From positions 1 to 17,834 of the forward strand of contig JAEVYX010000010.1 of assembly GCA_023392515.1 (NCBI GenBank): a stretch of DNA of 17,834 nucleotides, given 5' to 3'. The position numbers and the translations under genes are program-made. Positions 1 through 8,227 of this stretch are shown here, one piece after another. The stretch comes from Bacillota bacterium. GTDB lineage: Bacteria > Bacillota > Clostridia > Christensenellales > Aristaeellaceae. How positions within the stretch are numbered: position 1 is the first letter of the stretch; every line of letters starts with the position of its first letter. The notes under the pieces are model-generated. The model was not told where the DNA came from. It did no database searches and saw only the letters and a list, made by a program, of their open reading frames with translations.

Positions 1-68
1 GAGTTGCGCACCTCCATCACCTGGTTGTCGCTGGAGTTGACCCATTCTCCTCCAATCAGCATTTTCAT
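1..68 (-). CDS. Aldehyde dehydrogenase family protein, N-terminal fragment (runs off the window)
   Basis: Only the first 22 codons are present; the gene continues past the left edge. The peptide starts MKMLIGGEWVNSS and continues to EVRN. This is the usual beginning of NAD(P)-dependent aldehyde dehydrogenases, in which an [I/L]-G-G-E-W-V strand opens the cofactor-binding domain. The ATG at 68 is preceded by AGGTG with seven bases between, so this start is well placed; Met3 is an alternative. The gene follows the sugar-binding protein gene on the same strand with only a GC-rich hairpin between and no evident promoter, so it may belong to the same transcript. That would fit oxidation of an aldehyde made from the imported substrate, which is inference. 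The subfamily (for example methylmalonate-semialdehyde or succinate-semialdehyde dehydrogenase) cannot be told from so short a piece. Confidence 0.72.
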   Translation of the reverse strand, partial: MKMLIGGEWVNSSDNQVMEVRN

Positions 69-80
69 ACTGCCGCACCT

Positions 81-119
81 CATTTTAAAATAACTCCCGG
101 GGCCCCATGCGGCCCCGGG
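81..119 (-). terminator. GC-rich hairpin after the binding-protein gene (weak terminator or mRNA stabiliser)
   Basis: A perfect 9-bp stem pairs 96-104 (CCCGGGGCC) with 111-119 (GGCCCCGGG) around a 6-base loop. Read on the minus strand it starts 13 bases after the binding-protein stop and is followed by AGTTATTTTAAAA, which is only partly U-rich. The ribosome site of the next gene lies just beyond. It may terminate partially or protect the 3' end of the binding-protein message, while some transcripts read into the aldehyde dehydrogenase gene. Confidence 0.6.
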
Positions 120-132
120 CTTATGAAATCTT

Positions 133-1116
133 CTAGAACGCGGAATCGGGGTTGTAGTATTGGTCGATGTTGGAAGCATTGATGCAGGCCGGCTCGGTGT
201 TGACCAATGCGGGAACCGCTTCACCATTGAGATGCTTCAGGATGATTTCCAGCGTCTTTTCCGCCACGAAGGAGGGGATGTTTAGGCCTGTTGCGCCATA
301 CTTGCCTTCCTTGATCAAGGCGAGGGCTTCCTTCTGTCCGTCCGCGGCCGCCAGGATCAGGATGTCGTTTTCCTTGCCTGCGTTTTTCACCGCCGTGTAG
401 GCGCCCAATGCCATGGAGTCGTTCTCGGCTACGATGCAGTTCATTGTCGGCGCGGCCTGGATCATATCCTCGGCAGCGTTCAGGCCGCCTTCTTCAGACC
501 AGGCGCCCCAGCCCTGGGTGACTACTTTGAAGCTGGTGGCATTGAACAGGCGCAGTTGGGTTTCCACAACGCCCTTCACCACACCGATGCGACGGTCTAC
601 GCCCAGGAGGTTGCCCTGGTTGCCGGAAAGAATGCCCATATTGATTTCCGTGCTGCCAAAGTGCTCCGCCAGCCAGTTGCCCACCAGCTCGCCGTTGGCC
701 AGGTTGTTGGACTGGATCATGGAGATGTAGGATGCGTCGGGGGAGGCCGAGTTGTCCATGATGAATACCGCCACACCGGCATCGGTAGCTGCCTTGGTGA
801 CCGCTACAACGCCCTGGGCATCACAGGGGTTGATTACCAGCACATTGATGCCTTTTGCGATTAAATCTTCGCAGTCGGCCTGCTGCTTGGTCATGTCGCC
901 CTGAGCGTCAGACGCAAAAACCGTGATGCCTTTTGCCTCACAGGCAGCGATGAACGAATCGTTTTGCACCACGAAGTAGGGGGCGCCCAATGTCTGCATC
1001 GACAGCCCGATCTTGAGCTTCGCCGTATCGACATCTGCCAAGGCGATACCGGCACATGAGCACAGTATCACAAGAACCAGGGTACATGCGAGAACCTTTG
1101 CCAAAGACTTTTTCAT
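133..1116 (-). CDS. Sugar ABC transporter substrate-binding protein (RbsB/XylF-like)
   Basis: A 327-residue extracytoplasmic binding protein of the ribose/galactose/xylose type (periplasmic-binding-protein-4 fold). A basic N terminus and hydrophobic core form a signal sequence. It could be cut after ALA near residue 28 or lipid-modified at Cys21, but the box before it (LCSC) is not canonical, so the anchoring mode is open. The mature part begins with the strand IGLSMQTLGAPYF and has the typical segments DLIAKGINVLVINPCD, MDNSAS, GNQGN and AAADGQ of this family. The start has a textbook AAGGAGG seven bases upstream. It is the third gene of the ATPase-permease-binding protein operon, 50 bases after the permease. 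The family binds pentoses, hexoses or polyols; the ligand here cannot be assigned by eye. Confidence 0.93.
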   Translation of the reverse strand: MKKSLAKVLACTLVLVILCSCAGIALADVDTAKLKIGLSMQTLGAPYFVVQNDSFIAACEAKGITVFASDAQGDMTKQQADCEDLIAKGINVLVINPCDAQGVVAVTKAATDAGVAVFIMDNSASPDASYISMIQSNNLANGELVGNWLAEHFGSTEINMGILSGNQGNLLGVDRRIGVVKGVVETQLRLFNATSFKVVTQGWGAWSEEGGLNAAEDMIQAAPTMNCIVAENDSMALGAYTAVKNAGKENDILILAAADGQKEALALIKEGKYGATGLNIPSFVAEKTLEIILKHLNGEAVPALVNTEPACINASNIDQYYNPDSAF

Positions 1117-1166
1117 TGCATTTTCCTCCTTTTAATTTATCGATAACCGCTGCGCGGCCACCAATG

Positions 1167-2138
1167 TCACGATTTGCGGGTCTGCAGTCCATGCATGAAC
1201 ACCGCCGCCAGGATGATGCAGCCTTTTATTACCTGCTGGGGGTACGACGCAATATTAACCAGATTCATGACGTTTCCGATCATGGCAAGAATGCATACAC
1301 CCAGCAGCGCGCTCAGCGCCGTGCCCTTGCCGCCCGCCAGGCTCGCGCCGCCGATGACGACAGCCGCGATGGCGTCGGATTCCAGCCCTTCCCCGATGAT
1401 GGGGGAACCCACCCCGGAGCGCGCCATGCTGATAAAGCCCGCCAGCGCGCAAAAGACCGCTGAAAGCATATAGGTGGATGCCTTGTAGGTATTCACACGG
1501 ATGCCGGAGAGCCGCACCGCGTTTTCATTGGCGCCGATGGCTTTGATAAAGCGGCCGTAAACGGTAAAGCGCAAGATAAAAATCATGGCAATCACCACCA
1601 GGGCGGCCGTCCATACGGGGTAGGGCACATCCAGGAAGGAGCCTGCGCCGTACTGGAGCACGGAATCCACCTTGATGCGGATCGGCGTGCCTTTGGAGAT
1701 GATGTAGGCAAGCCCCCGGGAGATGGTCATAAAAGCCAGCGTTACCACAAAGGGTGCCATTTTGCGGTAGGCCACAAAATACCCTTCCACCAGGCCGATA
1801 ACCAGGCTGCAGCCGATTGTTAAGACAAGGGCCAGAGAAGGGGGCATCCCCTGGTTCATCAGAAAATAGCCCGAGAGCACGCTGCAAAGTGCCACCTGTG
1901 CGCCCACCGACAGGTCGATGCCCCCTGTGAGAATCACGGCCAGCATGCCCATTGCCAGCATCATCAGGCCTGCGTTTTGCCGCAGCAGGTTAAAAACATT
2001 CATGGGTGTCAAAAAGCGGTCCGACAGGCAGACCGAGACAACGAACAAGACCACAAAAATGATAATGGTATTGTATTGCAGCAATAATTCCGGAATTTTC
2101 CGCAGGCCCTGCGCCCTGTTTTCCATTTGTCTATTCAT
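1167..2138 (-). CDS. Sugar ABC transporter permease (RbsC-like, BPD_transp_2 family)
   Basis: A 323-residue integral membrane protein with about eight to ten hydrophobic segments, the normal length for RbsC/XylH-type permeases. The segment AVILTGGIDLSVGAQVAL around residues 63-80 is a hallmark of the family, and NENAVRLSGI with the following KASTYMLSA is the cytoplasmic loop that docks on the ATPase. The permease forms the channel for the sugar delivered by the binding protein. The ATG at 2138 overlaps the stop of the ATPase gene as ATGA, with a GTGGGGG ribosome site upstream, so translation is probably coupled and the subunits made together. No promoter is seen in front of it. Confidence 0.93.
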   Translation of the reverse strand: MNRQMENRAQGLRKIPELLLQYNTIIIFVVLFVVSVCLSDRFLTPMNVFNLLRQNAGLMMLAMGMLAVILTGGIDLSVGAQVALCSVLSGYFLMNQGMPPSLALVLTIGCSLVIGLVEGYFVAYRKMAPFVVTLAFMTISRGLAYIISKGTPIRIKVDSVLQYGAGSFLDVPYPVWTAALVVIAMIFILRFTVYGRFIKAIGANENAVRLSGIRVNTYKASTYMLSAVFCALAGFISMARSGVGSPIIGEGLESDAIAAVVIGGASLAGGKGTALSALLGVCILAMIGNVMNLVNIASYPQQVIKGCIILAAVFMHGLQTRKS

Positions 2139-3628
2139 GTCACTTTTTCCCCCACAGCAAGCTTCATGATGTTGATTTCATTGATCGCATCGCAGCGTAG
2201 TTCGCCGGATATGCCGCCGTTGTGCATTACATACACGCGGTCACACATGCCGATGATCTCCTGCATTTCGGAGGAAATCATGACGACCGCAACCCCCTGC
2301 ATGGCAATCTCGTTGATCAATTTAAAGATTTCCGCCTTTGCGCCTACGTCCACACCGCGGGTTGGCTCATCCAGAAAAATGATCTTGGGCGCAATGGCAA
2401 ACCACTTTGCCAGCACCACCTTTTGCTGGTTGCCGCCGGACAGGTTTTGAACCGGGGTATCGATATTTTCCGTCTTGATTGCCAGCTTCTTTATATAATC
2501 ATGGACAACAGTGCTCTCCACTTTGCGGCGGATGACCCCCAGGGGCCCTTTTACGGTGCGGATGCTTGCCATGGTGGTGTTTTCACGCACGGTCATGGAC
2601 AGCACAAGCCCGAGCTCCTTACGGTTTTCCGGCACCAGGGCCAGTCGGTGGCGTACGGCATCCCGGGGATTGTTTATGTGAACTGCCTTTCCTTCAATGA
2701 ACAAATTACCGGAATACCTGCGGTCCGCGCCAAACAGGGCGTGCACCACCTCCGTCCGCCCGCTTCCGACCAGCCCCGCGAAGCCGACCACCTCACCTTT
2801 GGCCACTGAGAAGAATACATTCTTGCACCGCTTTGCGTTCAGCCCCTCCACGCGCAGCGCTTCGCCACCAATGTCGGATGTGCGGGCCGGAAACAGTGTA
2901 TTCAGCTTGCGGCCGATCATCAGCTCGATCAACTGTGCCTTAGTGGTTTCGCAGGTTGGCATCGTAGAGGTTACCCGGCCGTCGCGCATGGTGGTTACCA
3001 TGTCCGAAATCTCAAAGATTTCATCAAGGCGGTGGGAGATATAAATAATGCTTACGCCAGATTCCTTGAGCTTGCGCAGCATGCGAAAAAGCTGCTGCGC
3101 CTCCTCAGGCGCCAGCACCGCCGTAGGCTCATCCAGCACGAGAATCTTGCAGTCCCGGGAAAGCGCTTTGGCGATTTCCACAACCTGTTGGTAGGCGACG
3201 CTGAGCTCGTCTACCGTTTTCCGCGGGTCCAGTTTGAACCCCAGATCGCTGATAATGGATTCCGCCCGCTTGTATAGCTTTCTCCAGCGGATTATACCGC
3301 CCCCCTGGCTCAAGCGGTCCAGAAAGATGTTTTCCGCAACCGTCAGGCTGGGCGCCAGTTCAAACTCCTGATAAATAATGCTGATCCCGCAGGTCTTTCC
3401 CTTTGACGGCGAACTGATGTCCACCGTTTCACCATCGATTTTGATCGTACCCCGGTTCATCCTGTATGCGCCGGAGAGTACCTTCATCAAGGTCGATTTT
3501 CCTGCGCCGTTTTCTCCTACAAGCGCATGAATGGAACCGGCCTTGATGGAAAGCGTGCAATCCGAAAGCGCCTGCACGCCGCCGAAATTTTTGCAGATTC
3601 CTTCCATTTCCACCCTGTATGCTGACAT
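2135..3628 (-). CDS. Sugar ABC transporter ATP-binding protein, two-domain (RbsA/XylG-like)
   Basis: A 497-residue fused double ATPase that energises sugar import. The N-terminal domain has Walker A GENGAGKST (38-46), Q-loop Gln87, signature LSVAYQQ (142-148) and Walker B LVLDEPT (163-169). The C-terminal domain has a degenerate Walker A, GLVGSGRTE (285-293), a full LSGGNQQ signature (396-402) and IIFLDEPTRGVD (416-427). The degenerate C-terminal Walker A and the altered N-terminal signature are normal for this family. I chose the ATG at 3628 because GGGAG lies eight bases upstream and the protein then begins at the usual place before the first strand. A GTG at 3670 would add 14 unsupported residues. 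This is the first gene of the importer operon, divergent from the regulator gene. Confidence 0.93.
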   Translation of the reverse strand: MSAYRVEMEGICKNFGGVQALSDCTLSIKAGSIHALVGENGAGKSTLMKVLSGAYRMNRGTIKIDGETVDISSPSKGKTCGISIIYQEFELAPSLTVAENIFLDRLSQGGGIIRWRKLYKRAESIISDLGFKLDPRKTVDELSVAYQQVVEIAKALSRDCKILVLDEPTAVLAPEEAQQLFRMLRKLKESGVSIIYISHRLDEIFEISDMVTTMRDGRVTSTMPTCETTKAQLIELMIGRKLNTLFPARTSDIGGEALRVEGLNAKRCKNVFFSVAKGEVVGFAGLVGSGRTEVVHALFGADRRYSGNLFIEGKAVHINNPRDAVRHRLALVPENRKELGLVLSMTVRENTTMASIRTVKGPLGVIRRKVESTVVHDYIKKLAIKTENIDTPVQNLSGGNQQKVVLAKWFAIAPKIIFLDEPTRGVDVGAKAEIFKLINEIAMQGVAVVMISSEMQEIIGMCDRVYVMHNGGISGELRCDAINEINIMKLAVGEKVT

Positions 3629-3677
3629 ATGCAACGCTCCCACATTTCTTCCTTTTGCAGCATATCCCACATGGTTG

Positions 3678-3705
3678 ATTTTGTAAAGTACGCACTATTT
3701 TGTAA
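3678..3705. promoter_or_regulatory. Tandem direct repeat ATTTTGTAA, candidate regulator-binding site
   Basis: ATTTTGTAA occurs at 3678-3686 and again at 3697-3705, a period of 19 bases, about two helical turns. It lies 50-77 bases upstream of the importer start. A near copy, ATTTTGTGC, lies at 3848-3856, and shorter TTTTGTG matches occur at 3788-3794 and, on the minus strand, at 3712-3718. AraC-type proteins commonly bind direct repeats with such spacing, so a site for the adjacent YesN-like regulator is plausible. The region is AT-rich, so chance remains possible. I could not find a convincing -35/-10 pair for the importer, as expected for an activator-dependent promoter. Confidence 0.4.
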
Positions 3706-3853
3706 TGGAGGCACAAAAATGTTTCTATATGGCGTTGCTGCGGCCCCGAAAATCGGCAAAATCCATGGGGAATGGGTTAGTCCGTGCTTTTGTGATATAT
3801 AAACCGCAGGCATCCCAATCCTTCCCTCTTATCTTCCCCTTTGTCCTATTTTG

Positions 3854-3862
3854 TGCTATATT
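3854..3862 (+). promoter_or_regulatory. Extended -10 promoter of the regulator-kinase operon
   Basis: TGC followed by TATATT gives an extended -10 element (TGN-TATATT). The predicted start of transcription near 3869 leaves a leader of about 28 bases before the ATG at 3897. The -35 position (TTCCCC) is poor, which suits an extended -10 or activator-assisted promoter. An ATTTTGTGC motif overlaps the upstream edge, suggesting possible autoregulation. Confidence 0.45.
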
Positions 3863-3896
3863 GGGGGCAACGCAAGGCGAAAAGGATGAAAATTGC

Positions 3897-5513
3897 ATGT
3901 ACCGACTCATGTTAGTGGACGACGAGCCCGAGATAAGGGACGGGCTTTTGGAGATTATCAACTGGGAGCAAGAGCATTTTGAGGTGGTCGGCGTCGCGGA
4001 AAACGGGCTGGAAGCGCTGCAAATTGCGGAAAGCGCAGCGCCGGACCTTGTTGTGACGGATATCCGCATGCCCTTTATGGACGGGCTGGAAATGGCAAGG
4101 CGGATGCGCAAAATGCTGCCCACGGTGCAGTTTGTGGTATTGAGCGGGTATGATGAGTTTGAATATGCCCGGCAGGCCATACAGATACAAATCCTGGATT
4201 ATGTGCTGAAACCCATATCCTCCGGGGAATTTACGCAAATGCTGCGCAGGGTACGCAAGAACCTGGATGAGGAATTCAAAAAGCGCAACGATATGACGTC
4301 CCTCAAGGCGCATTTCAGGGCCAGCCTGCCCATACTCCGGGAGCTTTTGCTCACCTCGCTGTTCAACGGCGGCGTATCGGCCTTGGAGGCGATGCAAAGC
4401 GCCCAGCGGTACGGGCTTTCGCTGGAAAGCCCCCGGTACGCGGTGGCGCTGTGGCGGCTTCAGGGAAACGGAGAGGGCGGAGACCTGAAGGATGACCCGG
4501 AGCTGATGCGCTTTGCGGTGATCAATATTGTAAGCGAAATGCTGGAAGGCCAAATCACCTGCCATGTGTTTCCCTTCAACGGGCTGGTGGCGGTTTTGGT
4601 GCTGCTGGAAGACGAGGGGGTAACACCCCTGTCCCATGTGCTGTCACTATTGGATGCGGCGCGGCAAACGGTGAAGCGGTACCTGGACTGCTCCGCCGCC
4701 ATTGGCGTATCCAGCCCCTGCGATACGCTGTCCCAATTGCACCACGGGGCGCAGCAGGCGCTGTCGGCGCTGAACCAGTCATCGCTCCTGGGCGAAAGCC
4801 AGGTGGTGACCATTGCCGATGTGGAGCCGGGGAGCCTGAACCAATTAGGTGCCGAGGAAATGGCGCTGCGAACCCTTTCCAACACCATCAAGCTGGGCAA
4901 TACCGATCAGGCGCTGAGCCAGATTCATCAACTGATGGACCTGGTGCGTACCTCCCGGGCCTCTTTTCAGGATTATCAGGCGTATCTGGTGGAAATTCTG
5001 GTCACCCTCATGCGCACTGCCAGGGACATGGCGGTGGAATGGTCCTCCCAGCCGGACGGGCCTGGGCTGCCGCTGCAAACGCTTTTCACCTGCCGGGACC
5101 TGGAAGAAACGGAAACCATGCTTTGTGCACTGTGCCGGCACCTTACAGGCTCCATCCGGGATACGCGGCTGGAATCGGGGCGTCTGCTTGTCCAGGAGGC
5201 CATGGAGTTTTTGAACGGCCATTATCATGACAGCGGCATCACCATTGAAAGGCTGTGCCGCCGGCTGCATATCAGCACTGCCTATTTCAGCACATTGTTC
5301 AAAAAGGAAACGAAAAAGACGTTTCACCAATACCTGACCGAACTGCGCATGGACAGAGCCATGACGCTGCTCACCGGCACGGACCTGAAGACGGCGGACA
5401 TCGCGCTGAAGGTGGGTTTGGGCGAGCCCAGCTATTTCAGCTATTCCTTTAAAAAGCACTTCGGTGTTTCACCCTCCCAGGTTCGCAAATCCCAGGGGGA
5501 GGAACGGCCATGA
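3897..5513 (+). CDS. YesN-like response regulator, receiver plus AraC-type DNA-binding domain
   Basis: A 538-residue response regulator. The N-terminal receiver (about 1-120) has the acidic pair Asp8-Asp9, phosphoacceptor Asp55 in VVTDIRMPFMDG, switch residue Ser83 and conserved Lys105 in the YVLKP motif. A long linker domain without recognisable motifs follows (about 135-420). The C terminus (about 429-532) is a double helix-turn-helix AraC domain with ITIERLCRRLHIS, YFSTLFKKET and GLGEPSYFSYSFKKHFGVSP. It should be phosphorylated by the kinase encoded next and probably activates the divergent sugar importer. The ATG at 3897 is chosen because the receiver begins there and AAGGA lies ten bases upstream. 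The open frame extends back to 3705, but that part looks non-coding. Its stop overlaps the kinase start as ATGA. Confidence 0.92.
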   Translation: MYRLMLVDDEPEIRDGLLEIINWEQEHFEVVGVAENGLEALQIAESAAPDLVVTDIRMPFMDGLEMARRMRKMLPTVQFVVLSGYDEFEYARQAIQIQILDYVLKPISSGEFTQMLRRVRKNLDEEFKKRNDMTSLKAHFRASLPILRELLLTSLFNGGVSALEAMQSAQRYGLSLESPRYAVALWRLQGNGEGGDLKDDPELMRFAVINIVSEMLEGQITCHVFPFNGLVAVLVLLEDEGVTPLSHVLSLLDAARQTVKRYLDCSAAIGVSSPCDTLSQLHHGAQQALSALNQSSLLGESQVVTIADVEPGSLNQLGAEEMALRTLSNTIKLGNTDQALSQIHQLMDLVRTSRASFQDYQAYLVEILVTLMRTARDMAVEWSSQPDGPGLPLQTLFTCRDLEETETMLCALCRHLTGSIRDTRLESGRLLVQEAMEFLNGHYHDSGITIERLCRRLHISTAYFSTLFKKETKKTFHQYLTELRMDRAMTLLTGTDLKTADIALKVGLGEPSYFSYSFKKHFGVSPSQVRKSQGEERP

Positions 5514-7252
5514 ACAGAGCGGCCCGCAAAGAGGGAAACAGCCTGCAGATGGTGATCACCGTGTTTTTCATGGGCGGGATGTTTCTGCTGCTCCTGTTTG
5601 TCAGCCTGGGGCTTACGACCAGGCTCAGCCACCTTTTGGAGGAAAACGCCATGGAGCGTACCCGGCAAACGGTGGAGCAGGGCAACGCCAGCCTGGGCGC
5701 GTATGTGGACGGCATGCTGGAAACCATGGACTTTCTGGGGAACATCGCCGCCGGCGCCCAGGAGGTAACGGAGGATGCCCTCGCACAGGACATGGCCTTT
5801 TTGCAGCGCAGCCGTAAGGATGTGGTAGCCATGGCCGTGCTTTCACCGGAGGGCGAGCTCCTCTCCGGCACGGCAGGCGACCTGGCCAAGGCGCCCTCGG
5901 AGGTCAAACTGAACGACTGGTTTCAAAAGCCGCTGAAAAGCGGCACCGCTACGGTTTACTTTTCATCGCCCTATGTGCAGAACATATTCGCCGGGCAGTA
6001 TGCCTGGATTATCACATTGAGCCGGGCGGTGGAGTACCGCAGGAACGGGCAGAGGGAGACGGGCATCCTGATGGCCGACTTTTCCTTTACGGCCATTACA
6101 AGCCTCTGTGAAAATATCAGCCTGGGTGAAAGCGGCTATGTTTACCTGGTGGATACGGATACGGAACTGGTGTACCACCCCCAGCAGCAGCTTATTTATG
6201 CGGGGCTGAAGGAAGAAAACCTGTCCGCGGTCAAGGATCAAGTGTTTGGCCGCTGCCGGGACGTGTTCGGGGGCCGGGAGCGGCTGCTCACCATAACGAC
6301 GGTGGATTATACCCGCTGGCGCATGGTGGGCGTGGCCTACCTGGACGAAATACTGTCCATACAGCCGGAGCTGTACCGGGTGGTGGGTGCGATTTTGGTG
6401 GCTGGGGCTCTATTGGCCTTTGTGGTGGCCATCCTGTCGGCTGTGCATGTGTCAAGGCCCATCCTGCAGTTGGAAAAGGTGATGCAGAAGGTTGAGGCGG
6501 GAAACCTGGATGTATCCATCGAGGAGCAGGGCTTTGCGGAAATCAGGGCGCTGAGCCGCACCTTCAACCATATGCTCACCCGCATCCGCCGCCTAATGGA
6601 TCAGATCGTTTACGAGCAGGAGACAAAGCGCCTGCATGAATTGAACGCATTGCAGGCTCAAATTAACCCCCACTTTTTGTACAACACCCTGGACTCCATT
6701 GTGTGGATGGAGGAGCGGGGAAGGAGCCAGGAAGCTATTGTGATGGTTACGGCACTGGCGCGCCTGTTTCGCATATCCATCAGCAAAGGGCGCAGCATCA
6801 TCTCTGTCCGGGAAGAGCTGGAGCATGTGCGCAACTACCTTATCATTCAAAAGATGCGGTTTAAGAACAAGTTTGATTATGTGATTACCCCGGCGGAGGA
6901 AACCCTCGATTTGCGCACCATCAAATTGATCGTGCAGCCCATCGTGGAAAATGCCATCCAGCACGGCTTGGAGGAATACTCGGTGGATGGCGGGCTGGTG
7001 GAAATCGATACCTATGTGGAAGGGGAGACACTTGTTTTCCGTGTTCGGGACAACGGCGCGGGCATGGCGCCAGAGCAGTTGGAAAACATACTCACCGCAC
7101 CGGCGGGACGCTCCGGCATCGGCGTGAAAAACGTGCATGAGCGTATTTCCCTCACCTTTGGCAAGGAATATGGGCTTACCTTGAAAAGCGTGCAGGATGA
7201 GGGCACTGAAGTTTTGATCCGCCTGCCGGTGAAAAGGGAGGTGCAGGAATGA
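5510..7252 (+). CDS. YesM-like sensor histidine kinase (Cache-HAMP-His_kinase-HATPase)
   Basis: A 580-residue membrane sensor kinase. Transmembrane helix 1 spans about 13-36 and helix 2 about 291-315. Between them lies an extracellular domain of some 250 residues with the Cache-like segment GESGYVYLVDTDTELVYHP (207-225). A HAMP linker follows (about 313-365). The phosphoacceptor is His388 in QINPHFLYNTLDS, the PF06580-type motif of LytS/YesM kinases. ATP-binding motifs are the N box with Asn481 (QPIVENAIQHG), DNGAGM (514-519) and GIGVKN (536-541). It should phosphorylate the YesN-like regulator just upstream. Both borders are ATGA overlaps, with GGAGG seven bases before its ATG, so the three genes are translationally linked. 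Sensing may be direct through the Cache domain or through the binding protein encoded next. Confidence 0.93.
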   Translation: MNRAARKEGNSLQMVITVFFMGGMFLLLLFVSLGLTTRLSHLLEENAMERTRQTVEQGNASLGAYVDGMLETMDFLGNIAAGAQEVTEDALAQDMAFLQRSRKDVVAMAVLSPEGELLSGTAGDLAKAPSEVKLNDWFQKPLKSGTATVYFSSPYVQNIFAGQYAWIITLSRAVEYRRNGQRETGILMADFSFTAITSLCENISLGESGYVYLVDTDTELVYHPQQQLIYAGLKEENLSAVKDQVFGRCRDVFGGRERLLTITTVDYTRWRMVGVAYLDEILSIQPELYRVVGAILVAGALLAFVVAILSAVHVSRPILQLEKVMQKVEAGNLDVSIEEQGFAEIRALSRTFNHMLTRIRRLMDQIVYEQETKRLHELNALQAQINPHFLYNTLDSIVWMEERGRSQEAIVMVTALARLFRISISKGRSIISVREELEHVRNYLIIQKMRFKNKFDYVITPAEETLDLRTIKLIVQPIVENAIQHGLEEYSVDGGLVEIDTYVEGETLVFRVRDNGAGMAPEQLENILTAPAGRSGIGVKNVHERISLTFGKEYGLTLKSVQDEGTEVLIRLPVKREVQE

Positions 7253-8202
7253 AAAGACATGTACTGATATCGTGCATTTGCGTATGCCTGGCGGCACTGG
7301 CCCTGGCCTGGGGGGTAAGCCCGCAGCCCAGCACCCAGGCGAAGGTGGCAACGGATACCATTGCGCTTTTGCTGGATACGGATATAGGCACCACCGCCGC
7401 GCAGCTCAAGCAGGGGGCAAAGCTGGCCGCCAGAGAGCAAAAGGTGGACCTGCTTACCGCCGCGCCGGACGGGGGAAATATGACCCAGGGGGAATGGATG
7501 CTGCAATTGCTGGACAAGAATGTCAAGGCGGTGGTACTGGTTCCGGCACAATCTGCGGATTTGACGGCTGCTTTTAAGAAGGCAGCCGAGAAAAAAGTGC
7601 CCGTTATATGCTTGGGGGAAGGGGCCGTGCCGGATGAAACGGCCTGCGTTATCAGCGGGGATGAGCGAAGCGCCGGGGCGCTGGCCGCCCAGGCGCTGCT
7701 GGACCGTATTGAAAAGCCGGGAAGGGTGCTGGTCATCACCGGGGATGCGGGGGATGATGCTGCCGCAAGGAGGCTGGAGGGAGCGCTGGAAGTTTTACAG
7801 GGCCGGGACATGGTCATATGGTTTCAAAGCCCACTGCCCGAGAAAAACGCCGAGTCCGTATTGTCTTTGACCGATGCGCATCCTGATGCCAACGGGATTC
7901 TCGCCCTGACCGGTGAAAGCACCGAGCTTTGTGCCCAAGCCATGGCCCGCCTGGACAGGGATTTGTGCCTGGTGGGCATGGACTGCGGGCAAAACCGCAC
8001 CACTTACCTGGAAAACCGTCAGGTGGACGCCATGGTGCTGGGCATGCCCTTTGCCATGGGCTATCTGGGTGTTCAATTCGCCGTGGAAAACCATCAGGGC
8101 AAGGAGATTCCCGCCGTCTATTACACAGAGAGCCGGGTGATCGACCTGGATAATATGTACCTGCCCGAAAACCAGAAGCTGGCGTTTCCAATGCTGCAAT
8201 AG
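7249..8202 (+). CDS. Sugar-binding-protein homologue linked to the kinase (probable sensory component)
   Basis: A 317-residue protein of the RbsB/LacI-type binding-protein fold. An uncleaved or cleaved signal segment occupies about residues 4-24 and no lipobox is evident. The order of strands is typical: TIALLLDTD, LLDKNVKAVVLVPAQ, KKVPVICLGEG, GRVLVITGDAG, NGILALTGE, CLVGMDCG and VDAMVLGMPFAMG. It overlaps the kinase stop as ATGA, with GGGAGG upstream, and ends just before a terminator. No permease or ATPase is in its operon, and the divergent importer has its own binding protein, so this one is more likely a sugar receptor that docks on the kinase. XylFII of the XylFII-LytS system of Clostridium beijerinckii is the closest described parallel. 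It differs clearly from the importer's binding protein, so the two are not recent duplicates. Confidence 0.85.
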   Translation: MKRHVLISCICVCLAALALAWGVSPQPSTQAKVATDTIALLLDTDIGTTAAQLKQGAKLAAREQKVDLLTAAPDGGNMTQGEWMLQLLDKNVKAVVLVPAQSADLTAAFKKAAEKKVPVICLGEGAVPDETACVISGDERSAGALAAQALLDRIEKPGRVLVITGDAGDDAAARRLEGALEVLQGRDMVIWFQSPLPEKNAESVLSLTDAHPDANGILALTGESTELCAQAMARLDRDLCLVGMDCGQNRTTYLENRQVDAMVLGMPFAMGYLGVQFAVENHQGKEIPAVYYTESRVIDLDNMYLPENQKLAFPMLQ

Positions 8203-8227
8203 GTAACAAAAAAGGCGAATCATTCAG

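Noticed and set aside
3629..3670. GTG start at 3670 for the importer ATPase
   Set aside because: It adds 14 residues not expected in the family, while the ATG at 3628 has GGGAG eight bases upstream.
3705..3896. In-frame N-terminal extension of the YesN-like regulator gene (64 extra residues)
   Set aside because: The receiver domain starts at the ATG at 3897, which has its own AAGGA. The extension has no domain, covers the promoter and repeat motifs, and would put a hydrophobic stretch before a cytoplasmic receiver.
3912..4637. 241-residue open frame antisense to the response regulator gene
   Set aside because: It is fully inside a well-supported gene, is rich in His/Gln/Pro as expected for an antisense shadow, and has no domain.
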